DNA of 64,000 bases from Chloroflexota bacterium (lineage in GTDB: Bacteria > Chloroflexota > Anaerolineae > Anaerolineales > Villigracilaceae), in the NCBI GenBank assembly GCA_013388685.1, contig JACAET010000052.1, forward strand, positions 124,001-188,000, read 5' to 3'. Below the pieces are notes generated by a model that was not told the DNA's origin, did no database searches, and saw nothing but the letters and a program-made list of their open reading frames with translations. Shown here one piece after another: positions 54,547 to 63,829 of the stretch (positions within the stretch are counted from its first letter, which is position 1; each line of letters starts with the position of its first letter). The position numbers and the translations under genes were made by a program.

Positions 54547-55584
54547 TTACTCAGCCGTGATCGTATTGTTCACCATGTCGCTCAACAACCCCGCCACAAA
54601 GCGCACCGTGGGGATTGCCCGCGCATACGCCATGCGCATCGGACCCACCACGCCCAGGGTGCCCGTCGCCAACCCGGGAACGCCGTAGCGCGCAACCACC
54701 ATCGAACACTGGCGCAATTCCTCCCACACGCCCTCGCCGCCGATCAGCACCTGCAAGCCGCCCACATTGCCTTCCGTGACCGTACGGTCGAGCAGGTCCT
54801 TCAGGGTGGACGGTTCGCCGAAGATTTTCAAGGCGCGGCGCGCCTCCTCGGTCTCGATGAATTCGGGTTCGGTCAGGACGTTGGACAAACCATCGGTGTA
54901 GATCTCGCCGGAGACGCGTTCGGCGCTGAGCCGCATATCTTGAACGATCAGGGTCAAAATGTCCTGATCGAGCGCGTCGGGACGCGTCGGGAGCGAGGCG
55001 ATGGCGTCCACGTTGAGACCGGCAAAAAGTTCGTTCAGACGCGAGGCGGTCTGGCTGAGGCGCTCTTGAGAGACGGGTTCCGCCAGCGTCAGAATTTGCT
55101 GGCTGACCTCCCCGCCCACCATGACCAGCACCATCAGCACCTGGCGTCCCTGCGTGGAGATCAATTCCACGTGTTTGAATTTGATTTGTTCGATGTGCGG
55201 CGCGGTAACCACAGATATGCCCTGCGATTGATGCGCAAGGATCGAAGCCGCCAACGTCATCCATTGGCTGACATCGGAGCCAGATTGATGGAATTGGTGT
55301 GAAATCGTCCGCTGCATCGCCTCGGGCAAAACCGCCTGGTCGATCATCTGACTCACAAAATAACGATAGCCTTGTTCGGTGGGAACCCGCCCCGCCGAGG
55401 TATGAGGCTGGCGCAGGTAGCCCATTTCGGTCAATGCCGCCATTTCGTTGCGAATCGTCGCGGGTGAAAGTTTGAGGCGATAATCCTCCACAAGTCGCTT
55501 GGAACCGATCGGTTCCGCCGATTCGATATGGTCGCGGACGATCAACAAGAGCAGGGTTTTCTGGCGTTCGGTTAGGTCATTCAT
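54547..55584 (-). CDS. hrcA: Heat-inducible transcription repressor HrcA
   Basis: 345 residues. N-terminal winged helix (about 1-80; IGSKRLVEDYRLKLSPATIRNEMAALTEMGYL), then GAF-like and dimerisation domains (ending IGPMRMAYARAIPTVR-like, here VGPMRMAYARAIPTVR). It binds CIRCE and represses the operon until heat stress. A perfect CIRCE lies 11 bases before its ATG, so the operon is autoregulated. Confidence 0.95.
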   Translation of the reverse strand: MNDLTERQKTLLLLIVRDHIESAEPIGSKRLVEDYRLKLSPATIRNEMAALTEMGYLRQPHTSAGRVPTEQGYRYFVSQMIDQAVLPEAMQRTISHQFHQSGSDVSQWMTLAASILAHQSQGISVVTAPHIEQIKFKHVELISTQGRQVLMVLVMVGGEVSQQILTLAEPVSQERLSQTASRLNELFAGLNVDAIASLPTRPDALDQDILTLIVQDMRLSAERVSGEIYTDGLSNVLTEPEFIETEEARRALKIFGEPSTLKDLLDRTVTEGNVGGLQVLIGGEGVWEELRQCSMVVARYGVPGLATGTLGVVGPMRMAYARAIPTVRFVAGLLSDMVNNTITAE

Positions 55585-55595
55585 GGTTCACACAA

Positions 55596-55622
55596 TTAGC
55601 ACTCTCAAAAAGAGAGTGCTAA
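55596..55622 (-). promoter_or_regulatory. CIRCE operator of the hrcA operon
   Basis: TTAGCACTC (55596-55604), nine-base spacer, GAGTGCTAA (55614-55622): an exact match to the CIRCE consensus, placed between the promoter and the hrcA start. Confidence 0.97.
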
Positions 55623-55635
55623 CAGCCTGTGAATA

Positions 55636-55665
55636 ATCATATCACGCAAAAAAGTATGCAGTCAA
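55636..55665 (-). promoter_or_regulatory. Sigma-A-type promoter of the hrcA operon
   Basis: Minus strand: -35 TTGACT (55665-55660), 18-base spacer, -10 TATGAT (55641-55636). The start site would fall at or just before CIRCE, which explains repression. Confidence 0.8.
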
Positions 55666-55679
55666 TAAGAGAAGTATAA

Positions 55680-55714
55680 GAAAAAGCCCGCCACGTTGCA
55701 TGTGACGGGCTTGG
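55680..55714 (-). terminator. Terminator of the Ser/Thr kinase gene
   Basis: On the minus strand AAGCCCG-T-CAC pairs with GTG-G-CGGGCTT, followed by TTTTTCTTATA. It insulates the kinase gene from the hrcA promoter directly downstream. Confidence 0.85.
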
Positions 55715-55734
55715 TGTGTCTTGCAGATCGAACC

Positions 55735-57942
55735 TTACGGAGCTGGGCGCCAGGCAGGATCGAAATCGAGGGCAGGGTCTTCGGTCAGGCGGGTTCTGTT
55801 TGCACCGGTGATGGTCATAAAATAGATGTCGCGGTTACCCTGATTATCCGAGCTCTCGCACACGATCCACTGACCATCGGGGGAAAATTCGACATCTTCG
55901 ATGGGACGGGGCAGTTCCAGCCGGACGGGGTCTTTTGTGTCGCGGTCTGCGTAACGGATACTCATCAACCAGGGACGCGAGGTGGCGACGCCCACTTCCC
56001 GCTGACTGAATAAGATCATCTCGCCGTCTGGAGACCATAGGGGCAGGTAATCCCAAAGCCGCTGACCACTGCGCGCGATTTGGACTTTGCCCTCGCCCGT
56101 ATCGCTCATCACCCAAACCTGATAGGCGTTGAAACGTTTGACTGTATACGCGATCTGGTTTCCGAAGGGCGACCACGCAGGCTGGCTGTTTTCCTGCACG
56201 TTGCTGCCCACGTCCGTCAATTGGATGATGGCGCCGGTTTCCAGCGTAAGAACATAGATGTCTTTATAACCGTTGCGGAGGGAGGTAAATGCAATCCGTT
56301 TGCCGTCGGGCGACCAGGCGGGGTCGAAATCGGAGCCGGGGACGGAGGTCAACGGTTTTTGACCGGAACCGTCCGCATTCATGATATACAGGCTGGAATT
56401 GTTGTAGACGTTTTGACTGATGTCGCCGCGCGCCAGACAGGGGGAGATGAACACAAGTTGCGAACCATCCGGCGACCAGGAGGGCTGACACGCGCCCTCC
56501 TGCATGTTTGTAAGAGGCGTCAAACCGGTTTGATCGAGATTGACAAGGTAGATTTGGGGGATCCCCGTGCGGGCGGAAGCAAAGGCAATCTGACCGGTCC
56601 CCCCGCCGGTTGGAGTGGGCAGGAGTACCGGGGTGTTTTCCGGAGTGGCGGTGATTTCGATCACGGGAGGCAGTGTGGGGGTTGGCGTCAGCGTTGGCGT
56701 CAATGTCGGTTCGGGGGTTAGCGTTGGCGTCGGTGAAAGCGCGCTGGTCACAGTCAATGCCGCCTCCATGGGCGTGGGCGAAGCAGGCATGCTGGTTGGG
56801 GGCGCCGCCGGAGTAGAGGCAGGCACACCCAGGAAAAAAACCACCTGCGGCGGAAGGGCGTCCATTACGACCGGTGGGAGCAGGTGAGGCGCAAATCGCG
56901 CCAAACCGACCAGCGACGCGGCAAGCAGGAAAAGTATCAAAAGGAAAGCGGGAAGAAGACGGAATTTTTTACGCCGTTTGGGCGGTTTGAAAACCGGCAG
57001 TTCCTCGGAAACAGGCTCTTGGGACAAGGGGGAGAGTGACGCGGAATCCTTTTGAGCGGGTTTCTGTATTTCGGAAGAACCCGATTCGACCGGCGCAGGC
57101 TGAATGACGTATTCGCCCGGCAACCGCTGAGTTTTCGATTTCGAGCCGAGCAGGGCGCGTTTGAATTCCTCGGCGGTTTGAAAGCGATCGGCGGGATCAA
57201 TGCCCATCGCTTTTTCGATTGCCGCCGCCAAGCGGCGCGAAATTTTGCTGTTGCGCTTTCGGAGCGGCGTCAGTTGCGTATTGTCCATGGCACGGGCAAG
57301 GCCGTCTTCGGGAATGATGCCGGTCAGCGAGGCGTAAAGTGTGGCGCCCAGCGAATAAATATCGGTGCGAGGGTCGGTGCGCGCGGTGCCGTATTGTTCG
57401 GGGGGCGAGTAACCGGGCGTCATGGCGCGCGCGCCGGTGGTTGTCGCCTGACTTCCATGCAGGACCTTGGCAAGACCGAAGTCTACGAGAAAAACGTGAC
57501 CATCGGGCGTGATCTTGACGTTGCCCGGCTTGATGTCGCGATGCAGAATCGGCGGCTTACGCGTGTGAAGGTAGGTCAGGGCGTCGCAAATGGATGCGCC
57601 CAGCAAGATGGCTTCGTCCTCAAGAATGTTGCCCTGCCGCTCCATGCGCTGGCGCAGATCCTCCCCTTCGATGTAATCCATGACGAGGTACTGTCCCTGA
57701 TCGCCGATGACAAAATGATCGGTAACGCGGGGCAGATTGGGGTGACGCAGATTTGCCAGAATGACCGCTTCCAGGCGGAACTGGCGCGCGTATTCGTCGG
57801 TAGTGAACAGGTTTTCCTTCACTGCCACATCCACACCCAGATTTTCGTCCACAGCACGGTAGACCGACCCCATACCGCCCTGCCCGAGGATTTCTACAAT
57901 GCGGTATCTTTTATGTAATAATGTGCCTCGTTCGAGTGTCAT
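55735..57942 (-). CDS. Membrane Ser/Thr protein kinase with a beta-propeller sensor
   Basis: 735 residues starting MTLERGTLLHKRYRIVEILG; the frame continues upstream without homology. Kinase domain (about 10-270): GQGGMGSVYRAV (Gly loop), VAVKENLF (Lys), LHRDIKPGNVKI (catalytic Asp), LVDFGLAK (DFG), PGYSPPEQY. One membrane helix follows near 330-352, a Thr/Pro tandem-repeat linker (about 375-440), and an extracellular TolB/PD40 propeller (about 445-735; repeated PAWSPDGKRIAFTS-like units). Relatives are PknB/PknD-type receptors. TATAAT lies 40 bases upstream. The ligand is unknown. Confidence 0.9.
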   Translation of the reverse strand: MTLERGTLLHKRYRIVEILGQGGMGSVYRAVDENLGVDVAVKENLFTTDEYARQFRLEAVILANLRHPNLPRVTDHFVIGDQGQYLVMDYIEGEDLRQRMERQGNILEDEAILLGASICDALTYLHTRKPPILHRDIKPGNVKITPDGHVFLVDFGLAKVLHGSQATTTGARAMTPGYSPPEQYGTARTDPRTDIYSLGATLYASLTGIIPEDGLARAMDNTQLTPLRKRNSKISRRLAAAIEKAMGIDPADRFQTAEEFKRALLGSKSKTQRLPGEYVIQPAPVESGSSEIQKPAQKDSASLSPLSQEPVSEELPVFKPPKRRKKFRLLPAFLLILFLLAASLVGLARFAPHLLPPVVMDALPPQVVFFLGVPASTPAAPPTSMPASPTPMEAALTVTSALSPTPTLTPEPTLTPTLTPTPTLPPVIEITATPENTPVLLPTPTGGGTGQIAFASARTGIPQIYLVNLDQTGLTPLTNMQEGACQPSWSPDGSQLVFISPCLARGDISQNVYNNSSLYIMNADGSGQKPLTSVPGSDFDPAWSPDGKRIAFTSLRNGYKDIYVLTLETGAIIQLTDVGSNVQENSQPAWSPFGNQIAYTVKRFNAYQVWVMSDTGEGKVQIARSGQRLWDYLPLWSPDGEMILFSQREVGVATSRPWLMSIRYADRDTKDPVRLELPRPIEDVEFSPDGQWIVCESSDNQGNRDIYFMTITGANRTRLTEDPALDFDPAWRPAP

Positions 57943-57982
57943 TGATGTAAAAGGCTCCCAAAATAATGGCGCTAGATTTGGG

Positions 57983-57988
57983 ATTATA
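57983..57988 (-). promoter_or_regulatory. -10 box of the kinase gene
   Basis: Minus-strand TATAAT 40 bases before the ATG, with GGGAG in the leader. The remaining 280 bases up to the transglutaminase gene contain a frame of about 50 codons (58057-58212) with no recognisable features. Confidence 0.5.
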
Positions 57989-58275
57989 TCAGAGCAGACG
58001 CCCATATGTAGGATTTCATTTCTCTTTTGAAACGGAAAAACAACCCTCACAATATCATGACATTTGCAGATTCGATGAAACGATTCGACGCGTCGAAGCG
58101 GGCAGCCACGATTTGCGGGAGCTTTGCCGCGCCGGGGCTGTCTCCGGAGGCGGTAAAAGTCTTTTGGGCGTACCCGGCTGCGGGTCGGTGCGGAGGCGGG
58201 GAACGACAATGATGCGGGCGGTAAACCCCTCTCCAGTATCTACGCGCAGGGTTTTATTTCATGTACACTGATGCC

Positions 58276-60603
58276 ATGCAAAAAACGTCTGCTAATCCGC
58301 GCTGGTGGGACTGGATTTCCATCCTGGTCCTGTTTGTTATTGTGGAAACCGGCGCGGCGCGCCTGGTGGCGACCCGTTGGACCGAGTTTCTTTATCTGGG
58401 GCAGACCGTCGTGTTCATCGCGTTTATCGTGGGCGTCAGCCTGGGGTATTCACAATTCCCGCCTCGCGCGGCGCGCTGGATTTCCTTTGGGTACATGGTC
58501 GTCCATCTGCCGTTGCAGTGGGCACTGATGATCGATCAAAGTGTATCGCTTGAAGAACAATTGGCGAGCCTGGGGGGCAGGTTGTTCCGCTCGTACGCTG
58601 ATTTCTTCGCCCGCCAGCCCGTGGAAGATCCCATTTTGTTCATTACGCTGGTCACTTTCGTGTTTTGGGTAATTGCCGCCTCGGCGGGATTCCAACTCGT
58701 ACGGCGGCAGAGTTATCTTGCGGCAGTGACGCCTTCGGGAATAATCCTGCTTGTCATCCAAAATTATGACGACACAGTCCCCGCGCGTGCCTGGATGATT
58801 GCCTTCTTTGCCTTCATGGCACTGCTCTTGCTAGGACGCTTGCATCACCTGGCGAGCAGACAAACCTGGAGGGAGAAACACATCTTTCTTTCGCCGGACA
58901 ACAGCATGGACCTGACGAGCATCATGACGGTCGCCGCCGCCTTGCTCATTTTGATTTCATGGACGCCTCCGGCTTCGCTGGCAAGTCTCGAATCGGCGGC
59001 GCAGACATGGAACAAGGCGACCCAGCCTTGGCGCGATTTTACAAAGCGCATGGAAAATGCCGTCACAGCGTTGAAGGGAAGCCGCGGCGCAGGGGAGTTA
59101 TACGGTCCCGAACTGCCCTTGGGAAACGGTTTCGAATTCAACGATACCGTCATGTTCATCGTGCGCGTACCCGATATTCCATCGGCGGTCAAACCTCCCC
59201 GCTACTACTGGAAGGGGCGCACGTACGATCACTATGAAAACGGGCAATGGTATACCACCGACTCCACTTTCGAGGACTATTCGCCGAACGATCCGGTTGC
59301 CCTTTCTGCGCAGACGGAATTGGCGTCCGCCCGTTTCGTTTTCCGCGCCGATCAGCCGCTTTCTCTGATTTATGCGCCAAATCGGGCGGTCTGGATGAGT
59401 CGTCAGGGAGCGCGCCTCAGATACCCTGCAGAGGGCGGCGAGGAAATCGTGTCATGGTTTGCCGACCCTATTCTGCTGGCTGGCGAAACCTATCAGGTGG
59501 AAGCGGCGCTCGCAAACCCGAACATGAAACAATTGCGCGAGGCGGGAACGGTCTACCCGGATTGGGTAAAGAACAGGTATCTGCAATTGCCGGGCGATTT
59601 TTCCGTCAGGGTGAGGGAACTTGCCCTGGATGTCACCGATGAAGCCGAGACTCCTTTCGACAAAGCGGTCGCCCTGACAAAATACCTGCGCGAGAATATC
59701 ACCTATACCGATGTCGTTTCCAATGCGCCGCGCAACCGGGATCCTCTGGAATGGATGCTCTTCGAGAACAAACAAGGCTATTGCGTTTATTATGCCTCCG
59801 CCGAGGTGCTGATGCTGCGCTCGCTGGGCATTCCCGCCCGACTGGCGGCAGGATTTGCGGAGGGGCAATTTGTCCAGGAACAGGGCGAATACATCGTCCG
59901 CCGGGAGAACGCGCACGCCTGGCCCGAGGTCTATTTCCCCGGGATCGGCTGGGTGGAGTTCGAACCCACCGGCAACCAGCTGGCGCTGAACCGCCCTGCC
60001 GCGCCGGATTCGCAATTGACGAACAATGCCGCCTCAACCCGCCCGCTCAGCCCCGACGATACCGGCTCTAACCGAGACGAGTTGCTCGGGGAACCGCTGG
60101 AGGACGAAGCCGTTGCCCCTGTAGAGACGACAAACGCACCCGCCTCACGGCTCTACCTGCTTTTCGTCTTCCTTGTCCTGGCGGGACTGGCAGTCTATTT
60201 CAGCATTCGATATTCCATAGCCGGACGAATTCCAGCCATGTTGCGTGCCGCCTGCGAACGGAATGGCTTGAAAACCCCGGCATGGATTCTCGATTGGGAA
60301 GGCTGGATGAACACGTCTCCCACCGGCAGGGCGTTCGAAAGCGTCAATTTCAGCCTGCGGCTTCTGGGCAAGCCCCTGCCTGCGCACGCCACTCCCATCG
60401 AACGCGCCAGGGAATTGGAAAATCTTCTTCCAAGGGCTTCGAACGACATTCACACCCTTCTGGACGAACATCAAACATCCCTTTATACTTCCAGAGAAGC
60501 GGATGTGTTGCGCGCGCGGCGCGCCGCCTTCCGCATACGCCGACAGGCGCTCGTGGAACGAATCGGTCACATTCTCGAAGGCAAATCCATCAGAAGTCCA
60601 TAG
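58276..60603 (+). CDS. Transglutaminase-like membrane protein (TgpA type)
   Basis: 775 residues from MQKTSANPRWWDW; an in-frame ATG 15 bases upstream is the alternative, but TACACT (58264-58269) between them favours this one. Six hydrophobic helices (about 15-215), then an extracytoplasmic transglutaminase domain: Cys in NKQGYCVYYASAEVLML near 503 and His in NAHAWPEVYFPGIGW near 549 with a following acidic residue. One more helix (about 627-650) and a C-terminal cytoplasmic DUF4129-like domain follow. TgpA proteins usually sit beside MoxR and DUF58 genes, which are absent here. Substrate unknown. Confidence 0.88.
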   Translation: MQKTSANPRWWDWISILVLFVIVETGAARLVATRWTEFLYLGQTVVFIAFIVGVSLGYSQFPPRAARWISFGYMVVHLPLQWALMIDQSVSLEEQLASLGGRLFRSYADFFARQPVEDPILFITLVTFVFWVIAASAGFQLVRRQSYLAAVTPSGIILLVIQNYDDTVPARAWMIAFFAFMALLLLGRLHHLASRQTWREKHIFLSPDNSMDLTSIMTVAAALLILISWTPPASLASLESAAQTWNKATQPWRDFTKRMENAVTALKGSRGAGELYGPELPLGNGFEFNDTVMFIVRVPDIPSAVKPPRYYWKGRTYDHYENGQWYTTDSTFEDYSPNDPVALSAQTELASARFVFRADQPLSLIYAPNRAVWMSRQGARLRYPAEGGEEIVSWFADPILLAGETYQVEAALANPNMKQLREAGTVYPDWVKNRYLQLPGDFSVRVRELALDVTDEAETPFDKAVALTKYLRENITYTDVVSNAPRNRDPLEWMLFENKQGYCVYYASAEVLMLRSLGIPARLAAGFAEGQFVQEQGEYIVRRENAHAWPEVYFPGIGWVEFEPTGNQLALNRPAAPDSQLTNNAASTRPLSPDDTGSNRDELLGEPLEDEAVAPVETTNAPASRLYLLFVFLVLAGLAVYFSIRYSIAGRIPAMLRAACERNGLKTPAWILDWEGWMNTSPTGRAFESVNFSLRLLGKPLPAHATPIERARELENLLPRASNDIHTLLDEHQTSLYTSREADVLRARRAAFRIRRQALVERIGHILEGKSIRSP

Positions 60604-60650
60604 AGTTCCCTTTCCGTCATTCAGCCGCGAAAGGGCATCAAGGAAAGACA

Positions 60651-62354
60651 ATGGCTACGACAAAACACAAACCCGTCTCCATCAACGATCAACTGATTGC
60701 CGTGACGCAGCGCGCCGCCAACATCCGAGCCGGGCTGAATGCAGGCCGTTCCCCCGAAGCCGTGGAAGGGTTTAAGGAAATCGAAAATTCTCTCTCGCGT
60801 ATCAGCGAGATACTCGTCCCGTTCGAACAGCGTTTCAGTCATTTGCAGGCGCTGGCTGGAATCGGGCAGGTGGTCAACTCGACCCTCGAAATAGACGAGG
60901 TGTTGCAGATCGTAATGGACACCATCGTACGATTGACCGGAGCCGAGCGCGGGTTTCTCATGCTGCGCGACGAACACGGCGAAATGCAAACCCGCATCGC
61001 GCGCAACTGGGAACAGGAATCCATCAATAAGAACGAGTTTGCCATCAGCCGTACCATCATCGAGCGCGTCATTCAGGGCGGCGAGGCGGTGTTGACCACC
61101 AACGCCCGCGAAGACCCGCGCTTCGGCGGGCAGGAAAGCATCATCGCCTTTAACCTGCGCTCCATCCTGTGCGTGCCGCTCATGGTCAAAACCGACCTGA
61201 TCGGCGTCATCTACACGGATAACCGCATCCGCACCGGCATCTTTTCCGAAGCGGACCGCGATCTGTTGATTGCCTTCGCCAATCAGGCAGCGGTCGCCAT
61301 CGAGAACGCCCGCCTGTTCTCCTCGCTCAAACGCACACTCGAGGAAGTGACCGAACTCAAGAACCTGATGGACGATGTGTTTGCCTCCATCGTTTCGGGA
61401 GTGATCACCGCCGATGTGCAGGATCAGATTACCCTGTGCAATCGAGCCGCCGCGTCCATCCTGGGGCGCGCTTCCGCGGAAATCGTGGGCAGGAAACTCG
61501 AAGAAATCGTTCCCGCCTTCGCCAGCAACATCCGGTCTCATTTGAACGCAGTACGCGAGAGCGAACAACCCATTGTGGGACTCGAATTCAGCCAGAAACT
61601 CCCCGAGCGCGGCAGTGTGGACTGGCGGCTGAACCTCTCGCCCCTGAAGGACGCCGGGCAAAGAACGCAGGGCGTGGCAATTGTGCTGGATGACCTGACT
61701 GAGCAAAAACGCCTCGAGGCACAGCGCAAACTGTTCGAGCGCATGGTCTCGCCCGCCGTCATCCAGCAACTCGACCCGGACAGTCTGCAACTGGGAGGCA
61801 AGCGCGGTGACATCACTGTGCTTTTCGCCGACGTGCGCGGCTTCACCTCCTTCAGCGAAACGCTGGAGCCGGAAAAACTCGTCTCCATCCTGAATCGCTA
61901 CCTCGCCGCAATGGCGGAGGCGGTGCTTTCGCAGGAAGGCACCATTGACAAGTTCATGGGCGATGCCATCATGGCATGGTTCAACGCCCCCATCCCTCAA
62001 CCCGATCATACCTTGCGCGCCGTCAAGACCGCCCTGGCAATCCGTGAGGCGTTCGAGGAGTTATACAGACAACTCCCCCGGGAGGAACATCTTTCCTTCG
62101 GCGCGGGCATCCACTATGGCGAGGCGGTGCTGGGTTTGATTGGCACGGAACGCAGGCTGGAATACACCGCGATCAGCGACAGCGTCAACACCGCCAAACG
62201 CTTGCAGGAAAACTCCGCAAAGAATCAGATCATCCTCAGCCAAGCGGCGTACGAACGCGTGAAGGATCACGTAGTAGTCAAGCCGATCGCCCCCGTTGCC
62301 GCCAAGGGCAAAACCCAGCCGCTCGATGTGTTCGAGGTGGTGGGGTTGAAGTGA
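60651..62354 (+). CDS. GAF-PAS class III adenylate/guanylate cyclase
   Basis: 567 residues starting MATTKHKPVSINDQ after AAGGAAAG. GAF domain (about 60-215), PAS domain (about 235-345; LCNRAAASILGRASAEIVGR), and a class III cyclase domain (about 370-560). Metal aspartates lie in VLFADVRGFTSFSE and IDKFMGDAIMAWFN; GLIGTERRLEYTAISDSVNTAKRL is typical. It makes cAMP or cGMP in response to GAF/PAS signals. 47 bases after the transglutaminase gene. The nucleotide made cannot be told from the motifs. Confidence 0.9.
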   Translation: MATTKHKPVSINDQLIAVTQRAANIRAGLNAGRSPEAVEGFKEIENSLSRISEILVPFEQRFSHLQALAGIGQVVNSTLEIDEVLQIVMDTIVRLTGAERGFLMLRDEHGEMQTRIARNWEQESINKNEFAISRTIIERVIQGGEAVLTTNAREDPRFGGQESIIAFNLRSILCVPLMVKTDLIGVIYTDNRIRTGIFSEADRDLLIAFANQAAVAIENARLFSSLKRTLEEVTELKNLMDDVFASIVSGVITADVQDQITLCNRAAASILGRASAEIVGRKLEEIVPAFASNIRSHLNAVRESEQPIVGLEFSQKLPERGSVDWRLNLSPLKDAGQRTQGVAIVLDDLTEQKRLEAQRKLFERMVSPAVIQQLDPDSLQLGGKRGDITVLFADVRGFTSFSETLEPEKLVSILNRYLAAMAEAVLSQEGTIDKFMGDAIMAWFNAPIPQPDHTLRAVKTALAIREAFEELYRQLPREEHLSFGAGIHYGEAVLGLIGTERRLEYTAISDSVNTAKRLQENSAKNQIILSQAAYERVKDHVVVKPIAPVAAKGKTQPLDVFEVVGLK

Positions 62355-62383
62355 GAGGACATTGACAACGTACGCCCTTAGAG

Positions 62384-62531
62384 TCTACCCGAAAAATATT
62401 CGCCCGGACATAAATGTCCGGGCGGTCTCATTCAAAGCCGTCTGAAGACGGCTAACACCCGGCTTCGTACGAACAACCCAGAGATTGATCTCCGGGCGGA
62501 GCCGGCAGGGTGCGAATTTTCGGATAGGTTC
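62384..62531. repeat. Hairpin-rich intergenic element
   Basis: Outer arms near 62389-62405 (CCCGAAAAATATTCGC) and 62510-62527 (GCGAATTTTCGG) are imperfectly complementary. Inside are CGCCCGGACA-TAAA-TGTCCGGGCG and AGCCGTCT-GA-AGACGGCT. The whole could fold as a multi-stem structure. The first inner hairpin may terminate the cyclase gene. No coding frame. Confidence 0.5.
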
Positions 62532-62595
62532 TTACGGTTTCACGGCTTCTCCCCTGACCGAACGCAAGGCTCCTTGAAGGATTGCAACCCGAAAA

Positions 62596-63762
62596 TCACC
62601 AACCCATCAGCCTCCTCACAAAGTTTGTCAACTGTTCCATTCCCTTCTCCACCGGCTCGATCTCGATAAACTCACCCTTGGTGTGCGCGCCGCCGCCCTG
62701 CGTCACCCCCAGCACCAGCGCAGGATACCCCTGGCTCAAGGGGATGTTCGCATCCGTCGAACCCGATGTCAACACCGCCTCCAACCCCTGTTCGGCCAGA
62801 CATTTCTGCGCCAGTTTCACCAGCGGATGTTCCGCGCTCATCTCCCCTGCCGGGCGCAACCCAATGACATCCGCCTCCATACTGACCCCGGGCTTGTTTG
62901 CCGCTTCGATCAGCCTCTCCACTCCCTCGATCAGTTCCGCCAACTCCGCCTGACCCTCCGAGCGCAGATCCAGTTCCAGCCACGCCTCCGCAGGGATGGT
63001 GTTGATCGAAGTCCCGCCCTGAATTTTGCCCACGTTCATCGTCGTGCGCGGCTTGGATGACAAAGTTAAAGCCGATAACTGCACAATCAATTTGGACAAT
63101 TCCACCACCGCCGAGGGCTGACCATAATCCGACCACGAGTGCCCGCCCTGCGTCCGCGCCGTGACCCGATAGCGCTTCACCCCCACGGCGCGGTGATAGA
63201 CATGTCCCAGCGCCATCCCCTCCAGCACGAGGTAGGCGCTCACATCGCCTCCGAAACGCTCCACCACCGCCTTCATCCCGCGCAGATCGCCCAGCCCCTC
63301 TTCGCAGGTGTTCGCCACAAACCAGATGTCACCCCTTGCCCCTCCCCCAGGGAGAGGGGCGAGGGGTGAGGAAAATCCCCGTTTCCTTCCCGGAGAGGGT
63401 TGGGGCGAGGTCAACATCCACATCAACCCAAACAACGCCGCCACCCCCATGGAATTGTCCCCGATGCCAATGCCATAAATCCTTCCTGCCTCCCTGCGGA
63501 GGGTGGTATCCATCTCGAATGGAAAAACCGTGTCCAGATGCGCCGAAATGATCAAAGGCTTGCTTCCGGCTTTCGACTGCCCATTGCCCGCTGTCCACCG
63601 CCCATACACATTCCCCATCGCGTCCATTCCCACGTTTTGCAACCCCTCCTTCAAGAACAGACTGCGCACGAACTCTGCCCGCTTCTGCTCGTGGAACGTC
63701 GGCGCGGGGATCTGCTGAATCTGCACGGCAAGTTCGATGAGGCGTTGAATGTTGTTTTCCAT
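62596..63762 (-). CDS. M20-family metallopeptidase with an in-frame repeat insertion
   Basis: 388 residues starting MENNIQRLIELAVQIQQ; TAAAAT lies seven bases before this ATG (another in-frame ATG is nine bases upstream). Zinc-binding M20 motifs: ISAHLDTVFPFE, GIGDNSMGVAALFG, and NTCEEGLGDLRG. A dimerisation domain (about 205-310) is present. About 27 residues between the helix after GDNSMG and GDIWFVANTCEEG (TSPQPSPG...PLPGGGARG) come from a palindromic repeat (63331-63411). It probably is a di-/tripeptidase or acylaminohydrolase; the substrate is unknown. Confidence 0.88.
   Translation of the reverse strand: MENNIQRLIELAVQIQQIPAPTFHEQKRAEFVRSLFLKEGLQNVGMDAMGNVYGRWTAGNGQSKAGSKPLIISAHLDTVFPFEMDTTLRREAGRIYGIGIGDNSMGVAALFGLMWMLTSPQPSPGRKRGFSSPLAPLPGGGARGDIWFVANTCEEGLGDLRGMKAVVERFGGDVSAYLVLEGMALGHVYHRAVGVKRYRVTARTQGGHSWSDYGQPSAVVELSKLIVQLSALTLSSKPRTTMNVGKIQGGTSINTIPAEAWLELDLRSEGQAELAELIEGVERLIEAANKPGVSMEADVIGLRPAGEMSAEHPLVKLAQKCLAEQGLEAVLTSGSTDANIPLSQGYPALVLGVTQGGGAHTKGEFIEIEPVEKGMEQLTNFVRRLMGW
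63331..63411. repeat. Palindromic repeat inside the M20 peptidase gene
   Basis: CCCCTTGCCCCTCCCCC pairs with GGGAGAGGGGCGAGGGG, followed by a second GGAGAGGGTTGGGGCGAGG stretch. It belongs to the same family as 13821-13877. About 81 bases, a multiple of three, so the reading frame is kept. Confidence 0.65.
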
Positions 63763-63829
63763 GAAGTCCATTTTACCAACAGACTTTCATCACCCCCCAA
63801 AAAAAACGGAACTTGACCCTTGACAGCCC

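Noticed and set aside
58057..58212. About 51-codon gene between the kinase and transglutaminase genes
   Set aside because: No ribosome-binding site and no family features; composition is compatible with chance in GC-rich DNA.
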